Positions 45,564-54,061 are shown, numbered from the stretch's first letter. The stretch: 64,000 bases of DNA from Enterovibrio paralichthyis (GCF_019209835.1 NZ_JAHUTS010000012.1:88477-152476), one strand, 5' to 3'. Notes: generated from the letters alone by a model not told the origin. Numbers and translations: made by a program.

Positions 45564-45821
45564 CTAGCCGTCCAGCCTTGATGAAGCTTTTTTTCCGATG
45601 TAGTAACCCGCCCCAAAGACGAGCACAAACACCAAGGCAGAAAGAAAGTAGGCCAATGCAGTGGGCGCTCCCAAACCAAATGCGAAGGTAAAGGCGATGC
45701 CTAAAAATGCTGCTTGCAGCCATTCCGTGACTGGGGCGTTAGTGGTCATGCCGAGTAAACCGACAATAATCAAAACCGCCAGTAATCCGACTTTAATCCC
45801 GACGAGTGTGGAACGTTGCAT
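45564..45821 (-). CDS. Small membrane protein, unknown function
   Basis: The 85-residue product has two or three hydrophobic segments (VGLLAVLIIVGLLGM, AAFLGIAFTFAFGLG and YFLSALVFVLVFGAGYYIG) and a basic C-terminus. GGAG precedes the ATG. I recognise no family. Neighbours give no functional clue. Confidence 0.6.
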   Translation of the reverse strand: MQRSTLVGIKVGLLAVLIIVGLLGMTTNAPVTEWLQAAFLGIAFTFAFGLGAPTALAYFLSALVFVLVFGAGYYIGKKASSRLDG

Positions 45822-45914
45822 TCGTGGCTCCGCGAAGTAAAACGGTGCACATTATAGCGCAGACCGCTAGTGCGTAGATAGGGCGACAAAACACTGCGTT
45901 TTGTCGCCCCAATA

Positions 45915-47087
45915 CTATTTGATAGCGTGAGTAATAAAGCGCCGGATTTCGTCGTTGTCTTTCGGTGTACGGAACGACGGCGTGATGTTGGTTGGTGGGA
46001 GAAAGATTTCCTTTTCGACCAGACGGTTTATTTGCGGCAAGTGCATCAAGGCAGTTTTGCCGCACAGCAGGTTAAGGAAACCGTCTTCTTCCTCGTAAGC
46101 ATTGAGCACTTCGTGGAAGCCTTTGAGGTAGAGATAGTCTTTGGTGAAGCCACCGCCACGGTAGACCCGCGACGTGATTGTAAATGCGGTATTGCGGTCT
46201 GCGCCGTACTGTTCTTTCAGCATCATAAAGGTGTTGCGGAAAGACTTCTCTTTGATCATGGACTCGACAGCCAGTACGCGCAAAGCCAGCACTTTCAGGC
46301 GTTTAATGGAAAGGTGACCGGCGAGGTATTCACTCAAAATTGCCATCCCTTCCTGAGTCATGGTATTAACCGGGCAACCCAATGACAGAATTTTCAGCGG
46401 CTGGGCGCGGGCATTGAGCGTGGTGACGAGGTGAACACCGAGTTCATGGTGGGCAAGGGCATTCGCCTCAATCAAAGGAATGTTCGCCGTGGTGTTGATT
46501 TTTACCGAGGTGCCGGACACCAAGGCATTGGCAATCATGTTGTCGTCGATGACCAGCTTGTATTCGTAACCTTCGTTCTGTGCGAAAGTTTCCATGATGG
46601 CCTGAATGCCGCTGGCATCCACCATGGTGTTTTCATCATCATCGGAATCGGGCAGGTGAAGGATAAAGGTTGCGTTGCGGATATCTTTTTCTGTTGGCTC
46701 GCCGAAATAACGCAGCGAGTTATACAAAAATTCCTGACTGCCAATGGTCTGCAACTGGTCGACTTTATCGGCGTAAGAGACAATGACGTCTTCATAGATT
46801 TTTTGCAGATCCGGATCTTCAATCTTTTCGACGGGAAGGTTGAAAAGTTGGCGTTTCAGCTGGAATGCGTTCCCCGGGCTATCGCGGTACTCAAAACGGG
46901 GTTCGACAGAGTAGTGCCGCTTAAAAAACTCAGACTTTTGGTCTTTGTAGTTTACCGGGGCAACGGAGTTAAGGATTTCAATGCCGTTGACCAGATCAAA
47001 CAAGGTTTCATCTATGGCCTTTGCGTGCTGCAAATCGACACAATCGGGGTTAATTGCACATCCTGTTTTCAAGTGGTGTTCCCTCAC
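45915..47087 (-). CDS. DUF1704 / QEGLA-motif metallopeptidase-like protein
   Basis: The sequence belongs to the proteins annotated as flavohemoglobin expression-modulating QEGLA motif protein (DUF1704). It has a HExxxH zinc-binding motif (HHELGVH) and the QEG(L/M)A motif (TQEGMAILSEYL), the signature also of the animal tyrosine carboxypeptidases MATCAP. It likely removes C-terminal residues from a peptide or protein. The start is uncertain: GTG at 47087 or TTG at 47072 (AGGG at 8 bases) both lie just after the stop of the upstream gene, whereas the ATG at 47171 would overlap that gene by 74 bases. It is the last gene of a minus-strand pair and lies in a cassette with an ATP-grasp ligase. Confidence 0.8.
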   Translation of the reverse strand: MREHHLKTGCAINPDCVDLQHAKAIDETLFDLVNGIEILNSVAPVNYKDQKSEFFKRHYSVEPRFEYRDSPGNAFQLKRQLFNLPVEKIEDPDLQKIYEDVIVSYADKVDQLQTIGSQEFLYNSLRYFGEPTEKDIRNATFILHLPDSDDDENTMVDASGIQAIMETFAQNEGYEYKLVIDDNMIANALVSGTSVKINTTANIPLIEANALAHHELGVHLVTTLNARAQPLKILSLGCPVNTMTQEGMAILSEYLAGHLSIKRLKVLALRVLAVESMIKEKSFRNTFMMLKEQYGADRNTAFTITSRVYRGGGFTKDYLYLKGFHEVLNAYEEEDGFLNLLCGKTALMHLPQINRLVEKEIFLPPTNITPSFRTPKDNDEIRRFITHAIK

Positions 47088-47097
47088 TATCCCTCGG

Positions 47098-48204
47098 TTA
47101 AGCGGGGAGTCCGTTTTCCTTGGGGTAAATAACGACACAAGCAGTATGCTTCTGTTTTCCGAATCCGACAATCTGATTTAGTGCATTTTTACCCACGGGA
47201 ACGTAAGCAGCATTCACCGCATTTTGCGCCTCTTCCACCAAGGGATCGTGGAAATAAAAAAACTGTTCATTCATCCCACTTAGTACAATCCAGTGAGGCT
47301 CCTTACAGCCGTTGAAGCGGAATGTGCTGATAAGCAGCAGAACACATGCGCCTTTTTCCATCCAGGTTTCGATTTGTTCTACGGTGGGTGGTGCCTCGTT
47401 TACCTCGATGGCTGTGCTTTTAATTTGCTCTTCAAAATCCGCATGAACAAGCTCTATCACTGATTTTTTAAGCGGATCCCGCACGGAGTGGATAAAGGGC
47501 GTTCCTTGCGAATGTGACCAGAGTTCGACCGGAAAACCCCGCCGGTGAGCAGCCAAAGCCAGACCCTGACCGCTGCATCCGCCGTGTCCGGCTGCCATAA
47601 AGATGGTGGTCGCCTCACGCCAAAGCTGAACTTCTTTTTTACGGGTCGGCGGCGTGGGGTGCCCGAGTGCGGCAAAACTCATTAAAAGACAGGCGGCGCC
47701 ACAGGTAAATGGCAGGGTCTGCACATAGAGCGGCATAGGCAATGCCACTTGGGGGCCAGTTGTACCCAACCGCTTTTGCATCCGTAGGCCATCTGCCAAA
47801 TCATCGTAGTAATGGATTAAGGTTTTTAATGGCTTAAATCCATGTTTTTCATACAGTTTTATTGCTGATGAATTGTCTTCCCTAACCTCAAGTCTTAGCG
47901 TAATGTATCCACGTTCAACAGCGCTTTTCTCACAGCGTGTTAGCAACTCATTGGCGATGCCTTTCCCCCTAAAATCGGGCGAAACGGCAATAGAGTAAAG
48001 CCTTGAGAGTTGCGTAGCCTGGTTAAAAAGCAATAAGGCATAACCAGCGAGTTTATCCCCATCCAGCGCTGCCAATAAAAGGCTGTGCTCAGATTGAATA
48101 AATCGCTTCATTTGACGGCGACTGACCTTATCACTGTCGAACACCTGGTTCTCCAGGTTATGCAGTGCATCCAGATCAGAAAGTAGAGCGGCGCGGTATT
48201 CCAT
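47098..48204 (-). CDS. GNAT acetyltransferase fused to a C39-like cysteine peptidase (DUF3335)
   Basis: From the ATG at 48204 the product is 368 residues. Residues about 1-145 form a RimI-like GNAT domain (LYSIAVSPDFRGKGIANELL acetyl-CoA loop, LRLEVREDNSSAIKLYEKHG). Residues about 155-365 form a papain/C39-like peptidase domain with Cys in FTCGAACLLM, His in PHWIVLSG and Asp in FHDPL. This fusion is typical of DUF3335 proteins. It is divergent from the ATP-grasp gene (75 bases between starts) and coupled to the DUF1704 gene. It may acetylate a new N-terminus and trim the same target. Confidence 0.82.
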   Translation of the reverse strand: MEYRAALLSDLDALHNLENQVFDSDKVSRRQMKRFIQSEHSLLLAALDGDKLAGYALLLFNQATQLSRLYSIAVSPDFRGKGIANELLTRCEKSAVERGYITLRLEVREDNSSAIKLYEKHGFKPLKTLIHYYDDLADGLRMQKRLGTTGPQVALPMPLYVQTLPFTCGAACLLMSFAALGHPTPPTRKKEVQLWREATTIFMAAGHGGCSGQGLALAAHRRGFPVELWSHSQGTPFIHSVRDPLKKSVIELVHADFEEQIKSTAIEVNEAPPTVEQIETWMEKGACVLLLISTFRFNGCKEPHWIVLSGMNEQFFYFHDPLVEEAQNAVNAAYVPVGKNALNQIVGFGKQKHTACVVIYPKENGLPA

Positions 48205-48279
48205 TACTGCCTCGGGAAATGCTTTTTGACTCTGCCATTTAAAAGCAAAAACGGAAATCTCTCTACAGGAATTAGATGA

Positions 48280-49731
48280 ATGGCAAATATTCTTATCGTT
48301 ACCGATGAGACCTCGGACTGGAAACAATATTTTCCGTCTGAAAAAGTCGTCACCGTCAATGAGTATCTGGCTACCGGTGCTTACACGGAAACCAAAAGCA
48401 CCCAGGTGATTAACCTCTGCCGCTCTTACGATTACATGAGCAGCGGTTATTACTGTTCATTGATGGCGGAAGCGCGTGGCCACCGGGTTATTCCGCGTGT
48501 CATGACGATAAACGATCTGAACCAGCAGTTTATGTTGAAGCTGAAACAGACTGATTTTGACCGCCACTTCAAACAGCAGGATACCGTGGATGCCAAGGTG
48601 TATTTTGGCCGAACCCCGGTCAAGGGACTGGAGAAAGTGGCGCATCAGGTATTTGAGCACTTTATGGTGCCAGTATTGGATGCCGGGTTTATCAAGGTAA
48701 ACGGTAAGTGGCAGCTGGCTAGGTTGGAAGCCTGTCCGTTCCAGACGCTGGATGACAATGAGCAGGATTTCTTTGCGGAGTCTCTCGAACTGTTTTCGCA
48801 GAAAGTCTGGCGTGGCAAAAAGAAAAACAAAAAGTACCGCTATGACATCGCCATGCTGATCGACCCGGAAGAAAAGCTGCCACCTTCTGATCCAAAAGCG
48901 ATCCGCCGTTTCCAGCGTGCAGCAAACCGCTTGGGCATCAATATGGAAGCGATAGGCCCAAATGATTTGGCAAGGTTGGGGGAGTTTGATGGCCTGTTTA
49001 TCCGAGCCACGACGAACATTTCCAACTTTACCTACAAGTTTGCCAAGGCAGCGGAAAATCTCGGTCTGGTGGTGATGGATGACCCCGAGTCCATCATGAA
49101 ATGCACCAATAAAGTGTTCCTGACAGAGTTGTTGTCGTTGAACAAGGTGCCTACACCCAAGAGTGTTATTTTGCGCGCTGGGGCGGAAGAGATGATTGAT
49201 GAAGCCATCAGTCATATTGGTTTTCCCATGGTGCTAAAAGTGCCGGATGGCGCGTTTTCCATCGGGGTTGTGAAGGCGAAAAACCGCGAAGAATTGGTCA
49301 CCCAATGCCAGAAAGTGTTTGAGAAAAGTGCGTTAATCCTGGCACAGGAATACCTGCCGACAGATTTTGACTGGCGCATTGGCGTGCTGAACCGCCAGCC
49401 AATTTACGCATGTAAATACCTGATGAGTCGTGGACACTGGCAAATTTACCAGCATCATGATAGTGGCAGGGTCTCTTCCGGTGGATTTGAAACTCTGGAT
49501 ATCAAAATGGTGCCAAAGTGTGTGGTAGATGCAGCAGTAAAAGCGGCGAACCTGATTGGTTCCGGTATCTATGGCGTAGATGTGAAGGAAATTGCGGATC
49601 GCGCTTATGTGATAGAAGTGAACGACAACCCGAGTATCGATCACCATGTTGAAGACGGTTTTTTGGGGGATTTGCTCTACGACCGCATCGTGACTGAGTT
49701 TCTGCGTCGTATCCAAATGCGCGGATTATAA
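48280..49731 (+). CDS. RimK-family ATP-grasp ligase with RLAN domain
   Basis: The 483-residue protein has an N-terminal RLAN domain (ANILIVTDETSDWKQYF, about 1-150) and a C-terminal RimK-type ATP-grasp domain (about 270-480; MVLKVPDGAFSIGVVK, YACKYLMSRGHW, YGVDVKEI, VIEVNDNPSIDHH). ATP-grasp enzymes of this group join amino acids, often glutamate, to peptide or protein carboxyl ends. A good ribosome site (AGGA) precedes the ATG. Its gene diverges from the GNAT-C39 gene. The target is unknown; E. coli RimK modifies ribosomal protein S6, but this protein is larger and not an orthologue. Confidence 0.88.
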   Translation: MANILIVTDETSDWKQYFPSEKVVTVNEYLATGAYTETKSTQVINLCRSYDYMSSGYYCSLMAEARGHRVIPRVMTINDLNQQFMLKLKQTDFDRHFKQQDTVDAKVYFGRTPVKGLEKVAHQVFEHFMVPVLDAGFIKVNGKWQLARLEACPFQTLDDNEQDFFAESLELFSQKVWRGKKKNKKYRYDIAMLIDPEEKLPPSDPKAIRRFQRAANRLGINMEAIGPNDLARLGEFDGLFIRATTNISNFTYKFAKAAENLGLVVMDDPESIMKCTNKVFLTELLSLNKVPTPKSVILRAGAEEMIDEAISHIGFPMVLKVPDGAFSIGVVKAKNREELVTQCQKVFEKSALILAQEYLPTDFDWRIGVLNRQPIYACKYLMSRGHWQIYQHHDSGRVSSGGFETLDIKMVPKCVVDAAVKAANLIGSGIYGVDVKEIADRAYVIEVNDNPSIDHHVEDGFLGDLLYDRIVTEFLRRIQMRGL

Positions 49732-49790
49732 AACCTTGGTGAAGCAGTTAGCCTGAGCAGAGAACGCTTCCCAGGCTTTGAAAAGGTCAA

Positions 49791-50036
49791 CTACAGGCAC
49801 TGCGCCAGTTGGCCTTTTTTATTGGAAGCCATTACGCAGCCCCGCTCTGAATCGGAAGCGGATTGACACTGGCTCATAAGCTCGCTAGCTGATGGTGCTA
49901 ACGCTCCGAGAATTTTCTGGGCGTGGCTTACCACTTTGCTGCAGTCGCTTTTTGCTACCGGGTCATAGTCCGAACATGCGCTGATTGAGAACACGGCGCA
50001 CGTTAAAAAAGCGGCTTTGAGAATCATGTTTGGCAT
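49791..50036 (-). CDS. Small lipoprotein with conserved cysteines
   Basis: The 81-residue product has a lipoprotein signal (lipobox ISAC, lipid cysteine near 21) and three further cysteines in the mature part (SDCSK, QCQSA, GCVMA) plus a C-terminal CL. GGGAG precedes the ATG. Function is unknown; it is probably anchored in a membrane facing the periplasm. Confidence 0.6.
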   Translation of the reverse strand: MPNMILKAAFLTCAVFSISACSDYDPVAKSDCSKVVSHAQKILGALAPSASELMSQCQSASDSERGCVMASNKKGQLAQCL

Positions 50037-50121
50037 TGGCTGCTCCCTTTTGTTCAGTATAAAAAGGGTAGAAGAGCTTTCTTATTTTTGCGACATGTCA
50101 GGTTGTGTGGGTATAACGAAG

Positions 50122-50143
50122 AAGGGACGCTGCTGCGTCCCTT
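50122..50143. terminator. Hairpin after the ABC exporter gene
   Basis: AAGGGACG pairs with CGTCCCTT across a 6-base loop, 11 bases past the exporter stop. On the minus strand it is followed by CTTCGTT, only moderately T-rich. Confidence 0.5.
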
Positions 50144-50153
50144 AGGTATGTGA

Positions 50154-51983
50154 TTACTCTCCGATAAACCCGCCAGTCTGGTGCTGCCACAGCTGGGCAT
50201 AAATTCCCCCGCTGGCAATCAATTCCTGGTGTGTGCCTTCTTCAACCACCTGGCCTTCGTCGAGCACGATCAATCTGTCCATGGCGGCAATCGTCGACAG
50301 GCGGTGGGCAATGGCGATAACGGTTTTGCCTTCCATCAGTTGGTACAAGCTTTCCTGAATTGCCGCTTCTACCTCTGAGTCCAGCGCTGACGTGGCTTCA
50401 TCCAGGATCAGGATCGGTGCATCTTTTAGCAGCACACGAGAAATAGCGACACGCTGGCGCTGGCCGCCGGAGAGCTTCACGCCGCGCTCACCCACTTGTG
50501 AATCGTAACCATGGTTACCGTGTGGGTCATTCAGGCTTTCAATAAACTCGTGGGCGTGGGCTTTTTTCGCCGCATCCAGCATGGCGTCATCACCGGCATC
50601 CGGTCTGCCATAAAGGATGTTTTCGCGGATGGAACGGTGTAACAGGGACGTGTCCTGAGTCACCATGCCGATGTTGGCACGGAGTGAATCTTGCGTGACC
50701 TCTGAAATGTTCTGACCGTCGATACGGATTTCTCCCCGCTCGACATCGTGAAAGCGCATCAGCAGGTTAACCAGCGTAGATTTACCCGCGCCAGAGCGAC
50801 CGACCAGGCCGACTTTCTCACCCGGTTTGATGGTGAGGTTGAGCTTTTCTATCACGCCTTTGCTTTCGCCGTAATGGAAGCTGACATCTTTGAACCGGAT
50901 TTCGCCATTTGGCACATCAAGTGCCGGTGCGTTAAGCCTGTCGACCACTTCGACCGGTTTTGCCAATGTCCCCATGCCATCGACCACGGTTCCGATGTTT
51001 TCAAACAGCGAGCCAATTTCCCACATGATCCATTTCGACATGCCGTTAATGCGTAGCGCGAGACTCACAGCAATGGCAATGGCACCAATCGTGATGGCGG
51101 AATCCAGCCACAGCCAAATCGAGATCGCTCCAATGGCAAACACCAAGGCATAGTTGGCAATTTCTACCGCGATATTAAAGCCCGTTGCCAGTCGCATCTG
51201 GCGGTATACCGTATCCATAAAGGTCGACATACCTTCCTCGGCATAGGCCGTCTCGCGGTCGGTATGGGAAAACAGTTTCACGGTGGCGATGTTGGTGTAG
51301 CTGTCGACAATGCGGCCGGTCATCAGCGAGCGGGCGTCGGCCTGCTCCGTCGATACGGCTTTAAGCTTGGGAACAAAATACATCTGGATGCCGATATAGA
51401 CAGCCAGCCAAATCAGCAGGGGGATCATCAACCGGATATCGGCCTGCCCAACCATGAACAGCATGGTCGCGAAATAGACCGTGATATAGACCGCAACGTC
51501 CAACAGCTTCATGACGGTTTCGCGGATCGATAATGCCGTTTGCATCACTTTGGTGGCGATACGGCCAGCAAAGTCATTCTGATAAAACCCGATGCTTTGT
51601 TTTAGCAGATAGCGGTGAGCTAGCCAGCGAATGGACATAGGGTAATTGCCCAAAAGTGACTGGTGCAGGATGAGCGAGTGCAGGGAAACCAGCAATGGCA
51701 TGCCGATAAGCACCAGCAACCCCATAAAGATAAGTGTATGGCCTTCATCAGCCAAGAAGGTGGTGCGGTCTTGCTCGGTCAGCCAGTCAACAAGTTGTCC
51801 CATAAAGCCAAACAGCGACACTTCGGCAATCGCGATGAGTGCTGTTAAAAGCGACATTGCCACCAAAGGTTTTTCAAATCCTTTGGTGTAGTGGCGGCAA
51901 AATGCCAGCAGCGTATTCGGTGGCTGGGCAGGTTCGGATTCAGGGAAAGCGGGCGTCACTCTTTCGAACAGTTTATATATCAT
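50154..51983 (-). CDS. ABC exporter, fused permease and ATPase
   Basis: The 609-residue protein has about six membrane segments in its first 330 residues (ABC exporter type I fold) and an ATPase domain with Walker A GRSGAGKSTL, signature LSGGQRQRVAISR and Walker B ILILDEATSALD. It resembles MsbA/Mdl-type half transporters that export lipids, drugs or peptides; the substrate is unknown. It acts as a dimer in the inner membrane. It is a single-gene unit divergent from the DUF4157 gene. Confidence 0.88.
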   Translation of the reverse strand: MIYKLFERVTPAFPESEPAQPPNTLLAFCRHYTKGFEKPLVAMSLLTALIAIAEVSLFGFMGQLVDWLTEQDRTTFLADEGHTLIFMGLLVLIGMPLLVSLHSLILHQSLLGNYPMSIRWLAHRYLLKQSIGFYQNDFAGRIATKVMQTALSIRETVMKLLDVAVYITVYFATMLFMVGQADIRLMIPLLIWLAVYIGIQMYFVPKLKAVSTEQADARSLMTGRIVDSYTNIATVKLFSHTDRETAYAEEGMSTFMDTVYRQMRLATGFNIAVEIANYALVFAIGAISIWLWLDSAITIGAIAIAVSLALRINGMSKWIMWEIGSLFENIGTVVDGMGTLAKPVEVVDRLNAPALDVPNGEIRFKDVSFHYGESKGVIEKLNLTIKPGEKVGLVGRSGAGKSTLVNLLMRFHDVERGEIRIDGQNISEVTQDSLRANIGMVTQDTSLLHRSIRENILYGRPDAGDDAMLDAAKKAHAHEFIESLNDPHGNHGYDSQVGERGVKLSGGQRQRVAISRVLLKDAPILILDEATSALDSEVEAAIQESLYQLMEGKTVIAIAHRLSTIAAMDRLIVLDEGQVVEEGTHQELIASGGIYAQLWQHQTGGFIGE

Positions 51984-52361
51984 GATTCCTTCCGGAGATG
52001 ATGGCTCACGGTGAGTGTCTGAAGCATAAAGATTTTTACAGGCTTCGGGTGCGTGAACCCAATAGTTTTCCGGGTGATTCTATCAGGTTTATGGCATTGA
52101 TTAATGCCAATGTTTTCAACGGAATTGTTTAGAAATTCTGATATGTCTGTTTTTGTCTAAGGAGGTAGGGTTTAGTGTCGCGCGCTGGTTGAATAAGGCA
52201 GGATGGTGTCAATTTATTAGGCTGTCTTGTATGAATAGTGACACTCACGGTGCTAATTGCCCTAACCGTATTTTCGCTTTGCTAGTTTTAAGTGCACTCA
52301 AAACTGTACGCAATCACGATTGAAAAACACATTGCGACAGTATCCACCAGTGAGGTGTGTG
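51984..52361. other. Divergent region between the ABC exporter and the DUF4157 gene
   Basis: These 378 bases hold no credible gene. The notable element is a 22-bp near-perfect palindrome at 52284-52305, 57 bases before the DUF4157 start. The rest is moderately A+T rich with no recognised sites. Confidence 0.55.
52284..52305. promoter_or_regulatory. 22-bp palindrome upstream of the DUF4157 gene
   Basis: The sequence AGTTTT-A-AGTGCACT-C-AAAACT is symmetrical at 20 of 22 positions. Its size and symmetry fit a dimeric repressor or activator operator; no specific regulator is recognised. Confidence 0.5.
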
Positions 52362-53930
52362 ATGTTTGTATTTAGCCAACCAGAAAATCAAACCATCAGG
52401 CAGAATCATTCCGCATTCATTCCCAAGCCACGAAACAGGGCAATGGGCGGTTGTTCAAAGGGATGTCAATGCCAGGGATGCGCTGCGAAAAGCGCCAACA
52501 GGAAAACCTCCCCCATATTAGACAGGCCTGTCCAGTTGCAAATGTTCAGCGCTGGAAACCTGCACTCTGACGCCGCCGAGCGAGAAGCTGACCGGGTTGC
52601 CAACCGTGTGTTGGAATCCCCGAAACCCCAATGTGCGTCATGTCAGGAAAGCGAAGGGGACGGCGGTTCCCTCGCCTCACTCTCATCGCCCCCCATTCCT
52701 GCCAACCTAAAATCCTTGGTGCCAAGTTCTGGCTCACCGTTACAAGCACCGGTCAGAAGAGAGATGGAACAAAGGTTTGGCCATGATTTTTCCGGGGTAA
52801 GGGTGCACACCGATGAACATGCCGCGAATTCCGCATCCCAGCTTGGTGCAAGAGCCTATGCATTGGGCAACCATATTGTGTTTAACCGCGGCGAGTTCAG
52901 GCCAGAGAGCGCTGCCGGACAGAAAACCCTTGCTCATGAACTTACCCACGTGTTGCAACAGTCAAAAGCCGGTACGTCGACAACCCAGATGCTGAGTGAA
53001 GCGGATTGCGCCAAGAGTTGTACTAAGAAAGACGGCAGAAAAACAGCCACCAAAAAATTCAGCATTACCGTATTTGCCGACAAAGAGGGATCTTTTTTAC
53101 TGCTTCCCGCCACGCACAAAGTCGGCCATGCATGGATTGAACTGCAGGATGAGTATGGTGATTACTGGTCTTACGGTTTCTGGCCTAAAGAGGGATACGA
53201 CGCCGATAACATGAAAGCGGACGTGGATGGATGTGTTCATCATCCCGACTCAACCCAACACAACAAAAACAATCCTGCGACACAAACGTTTGAACTGACG
53301 GCAGAGCAATTTGCTGCGGCGAAGAAATATGCGGTCGACACGTGCAAAAACCGCCCGAAATACAATCTGTTTGGATTGCAGTGTACGGAATTTGTAAAAC
53401 GTGCACTGGCTGCAGCAGGGCAAGGTAGTGCGGGGGGATTTGGCTTGATATGGGAAAGTCCCAACGCACTGGCATCCTGGATCAAAACCCATGCCCTGGA
53501 GTTGGGGGTTAACGTCACGGCTGCGACATCTGCTGACGATAAAGCGGGTCAGGCAAGTGCTGCTTTTGATCTTCGCTACCGCCACCAGTTCTATTCATTG
53601 CTGGGCACTAAGCTCCGTCTTTATGGCGTGGGGCGCGCAGAGCTGGGTAGCCCTATCAAATTGGGATCAGCAGGTGTGGGGATAGAGCTGAATACGCAGA
53701 AAATTTATCTGCCGCAGTTTTATGTAGAAACCGGCGGTGTCTTTGGCGATCTTAACCCAACTTCGGGCGCGGACAGTTTCGGTGCGGGTGTGACAGCGAG
53801 TGCAGGTTTGCGCTACAACATTGATGAGTTGGCATTTGTAGGGGTGGAATACAATCTGGTTAAAGATCTTGTGAATAAAGATCCTGAACTGCACCGGATG
53901 ATGTTCAGTGTGGGGATAAGGTTGTTCTGA
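52362..53930 (+). CDS. DUF4157 (eCIS-core) protein with Cys-His peptidase-like domain and beta-barrel-like C-terminus
   Basis: From the ATG at 52362 (GAGG upstream; a TTG at 52320 is also in frame) the product is 522 residues. It starts without a signal peptide, with a Cys cluster (Cys31, 35, 37, 40), the READRVANRVL motif and CASC at 91-94. Residues about 124-200 are DUF4157, with FGHDFSGVRVHTD and the metallopeptidase HELTH at 192-196. Residues about 233-381 resemble a papain/NlpC-like domain (HAWIEL with His256, LQCTEFV with Cys341). Residues about 398-522 show alternating beta strands ending FSVGIRLF, like an outer-membrane barrel. DUF4157 marks cargo of contractile injection systems and other effectors; no such genes are nearby. 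Confidence 0.75.
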   Translation: MFVFSQPENQTIRQNHSAFIPKPRNRAMGGCSKGCQCQGCAAKSANRKTSPILDRPVQLQMFSAGNLHSDAAEREADRVANRVLESPKPQCASCQESEGDGGSLASLSSPPIPANLKSLVPSSGSPLQAPVRREMEQRFGHDFSGVRVHTDEHAANSASQLGARAYALGNHIVFNRGEFRPESAAGQKTLAHELTHVLQQSKAGTSTTQMLSEADCAKSCTKKDGRKTATKKFSITVFADKEGSFLLLPATHKVGHAWIELQDEYGDYWSYGFWPKEGYDADNMKADVDGCVHHPDSTQHNKNNPATQTFELTAEQFAAAKKYAVDTCKNRPKYNLFGLQCTEFVKRALAAAGQGSAGGFGLIWESPNALASWIKTHALELGVNVTAATSADDKAGQASAAFDLRYRHQFYSLLGTKLRLYGVGRAELGSPIKLGSAGVGIELNTQKIYLPQFYVETGGVFGDLNPTSGADSFGAGVTASAGLRYNIDELAFVGVEYNLVKDLVNKDPELHRMMFSVGIRLF

Positions 53931-53937
53931 TTTAAAA

Positions 53938-53965
53938 AGCCGGCTCACGGAGTCGGCTCGTCATT
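53938..53965 (+). terminator. Terminator after the DUF4157 gene
   Basis: AGCCGGCTC pairs with GAGTCGGCT (one mismatch) across a 3-base loop, followed by CGTCATTTT. Confidence 0.55.
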
Positions 53966-54061
53966 TTGCTACAGAGATTTCTTAGATGCCACGCCTGAAA
54001 GCTATGTCTTTGTCCATTGCGTAGTCAGCGGCTGCATCTGCATCGTAGGCTGGTCAATGAA

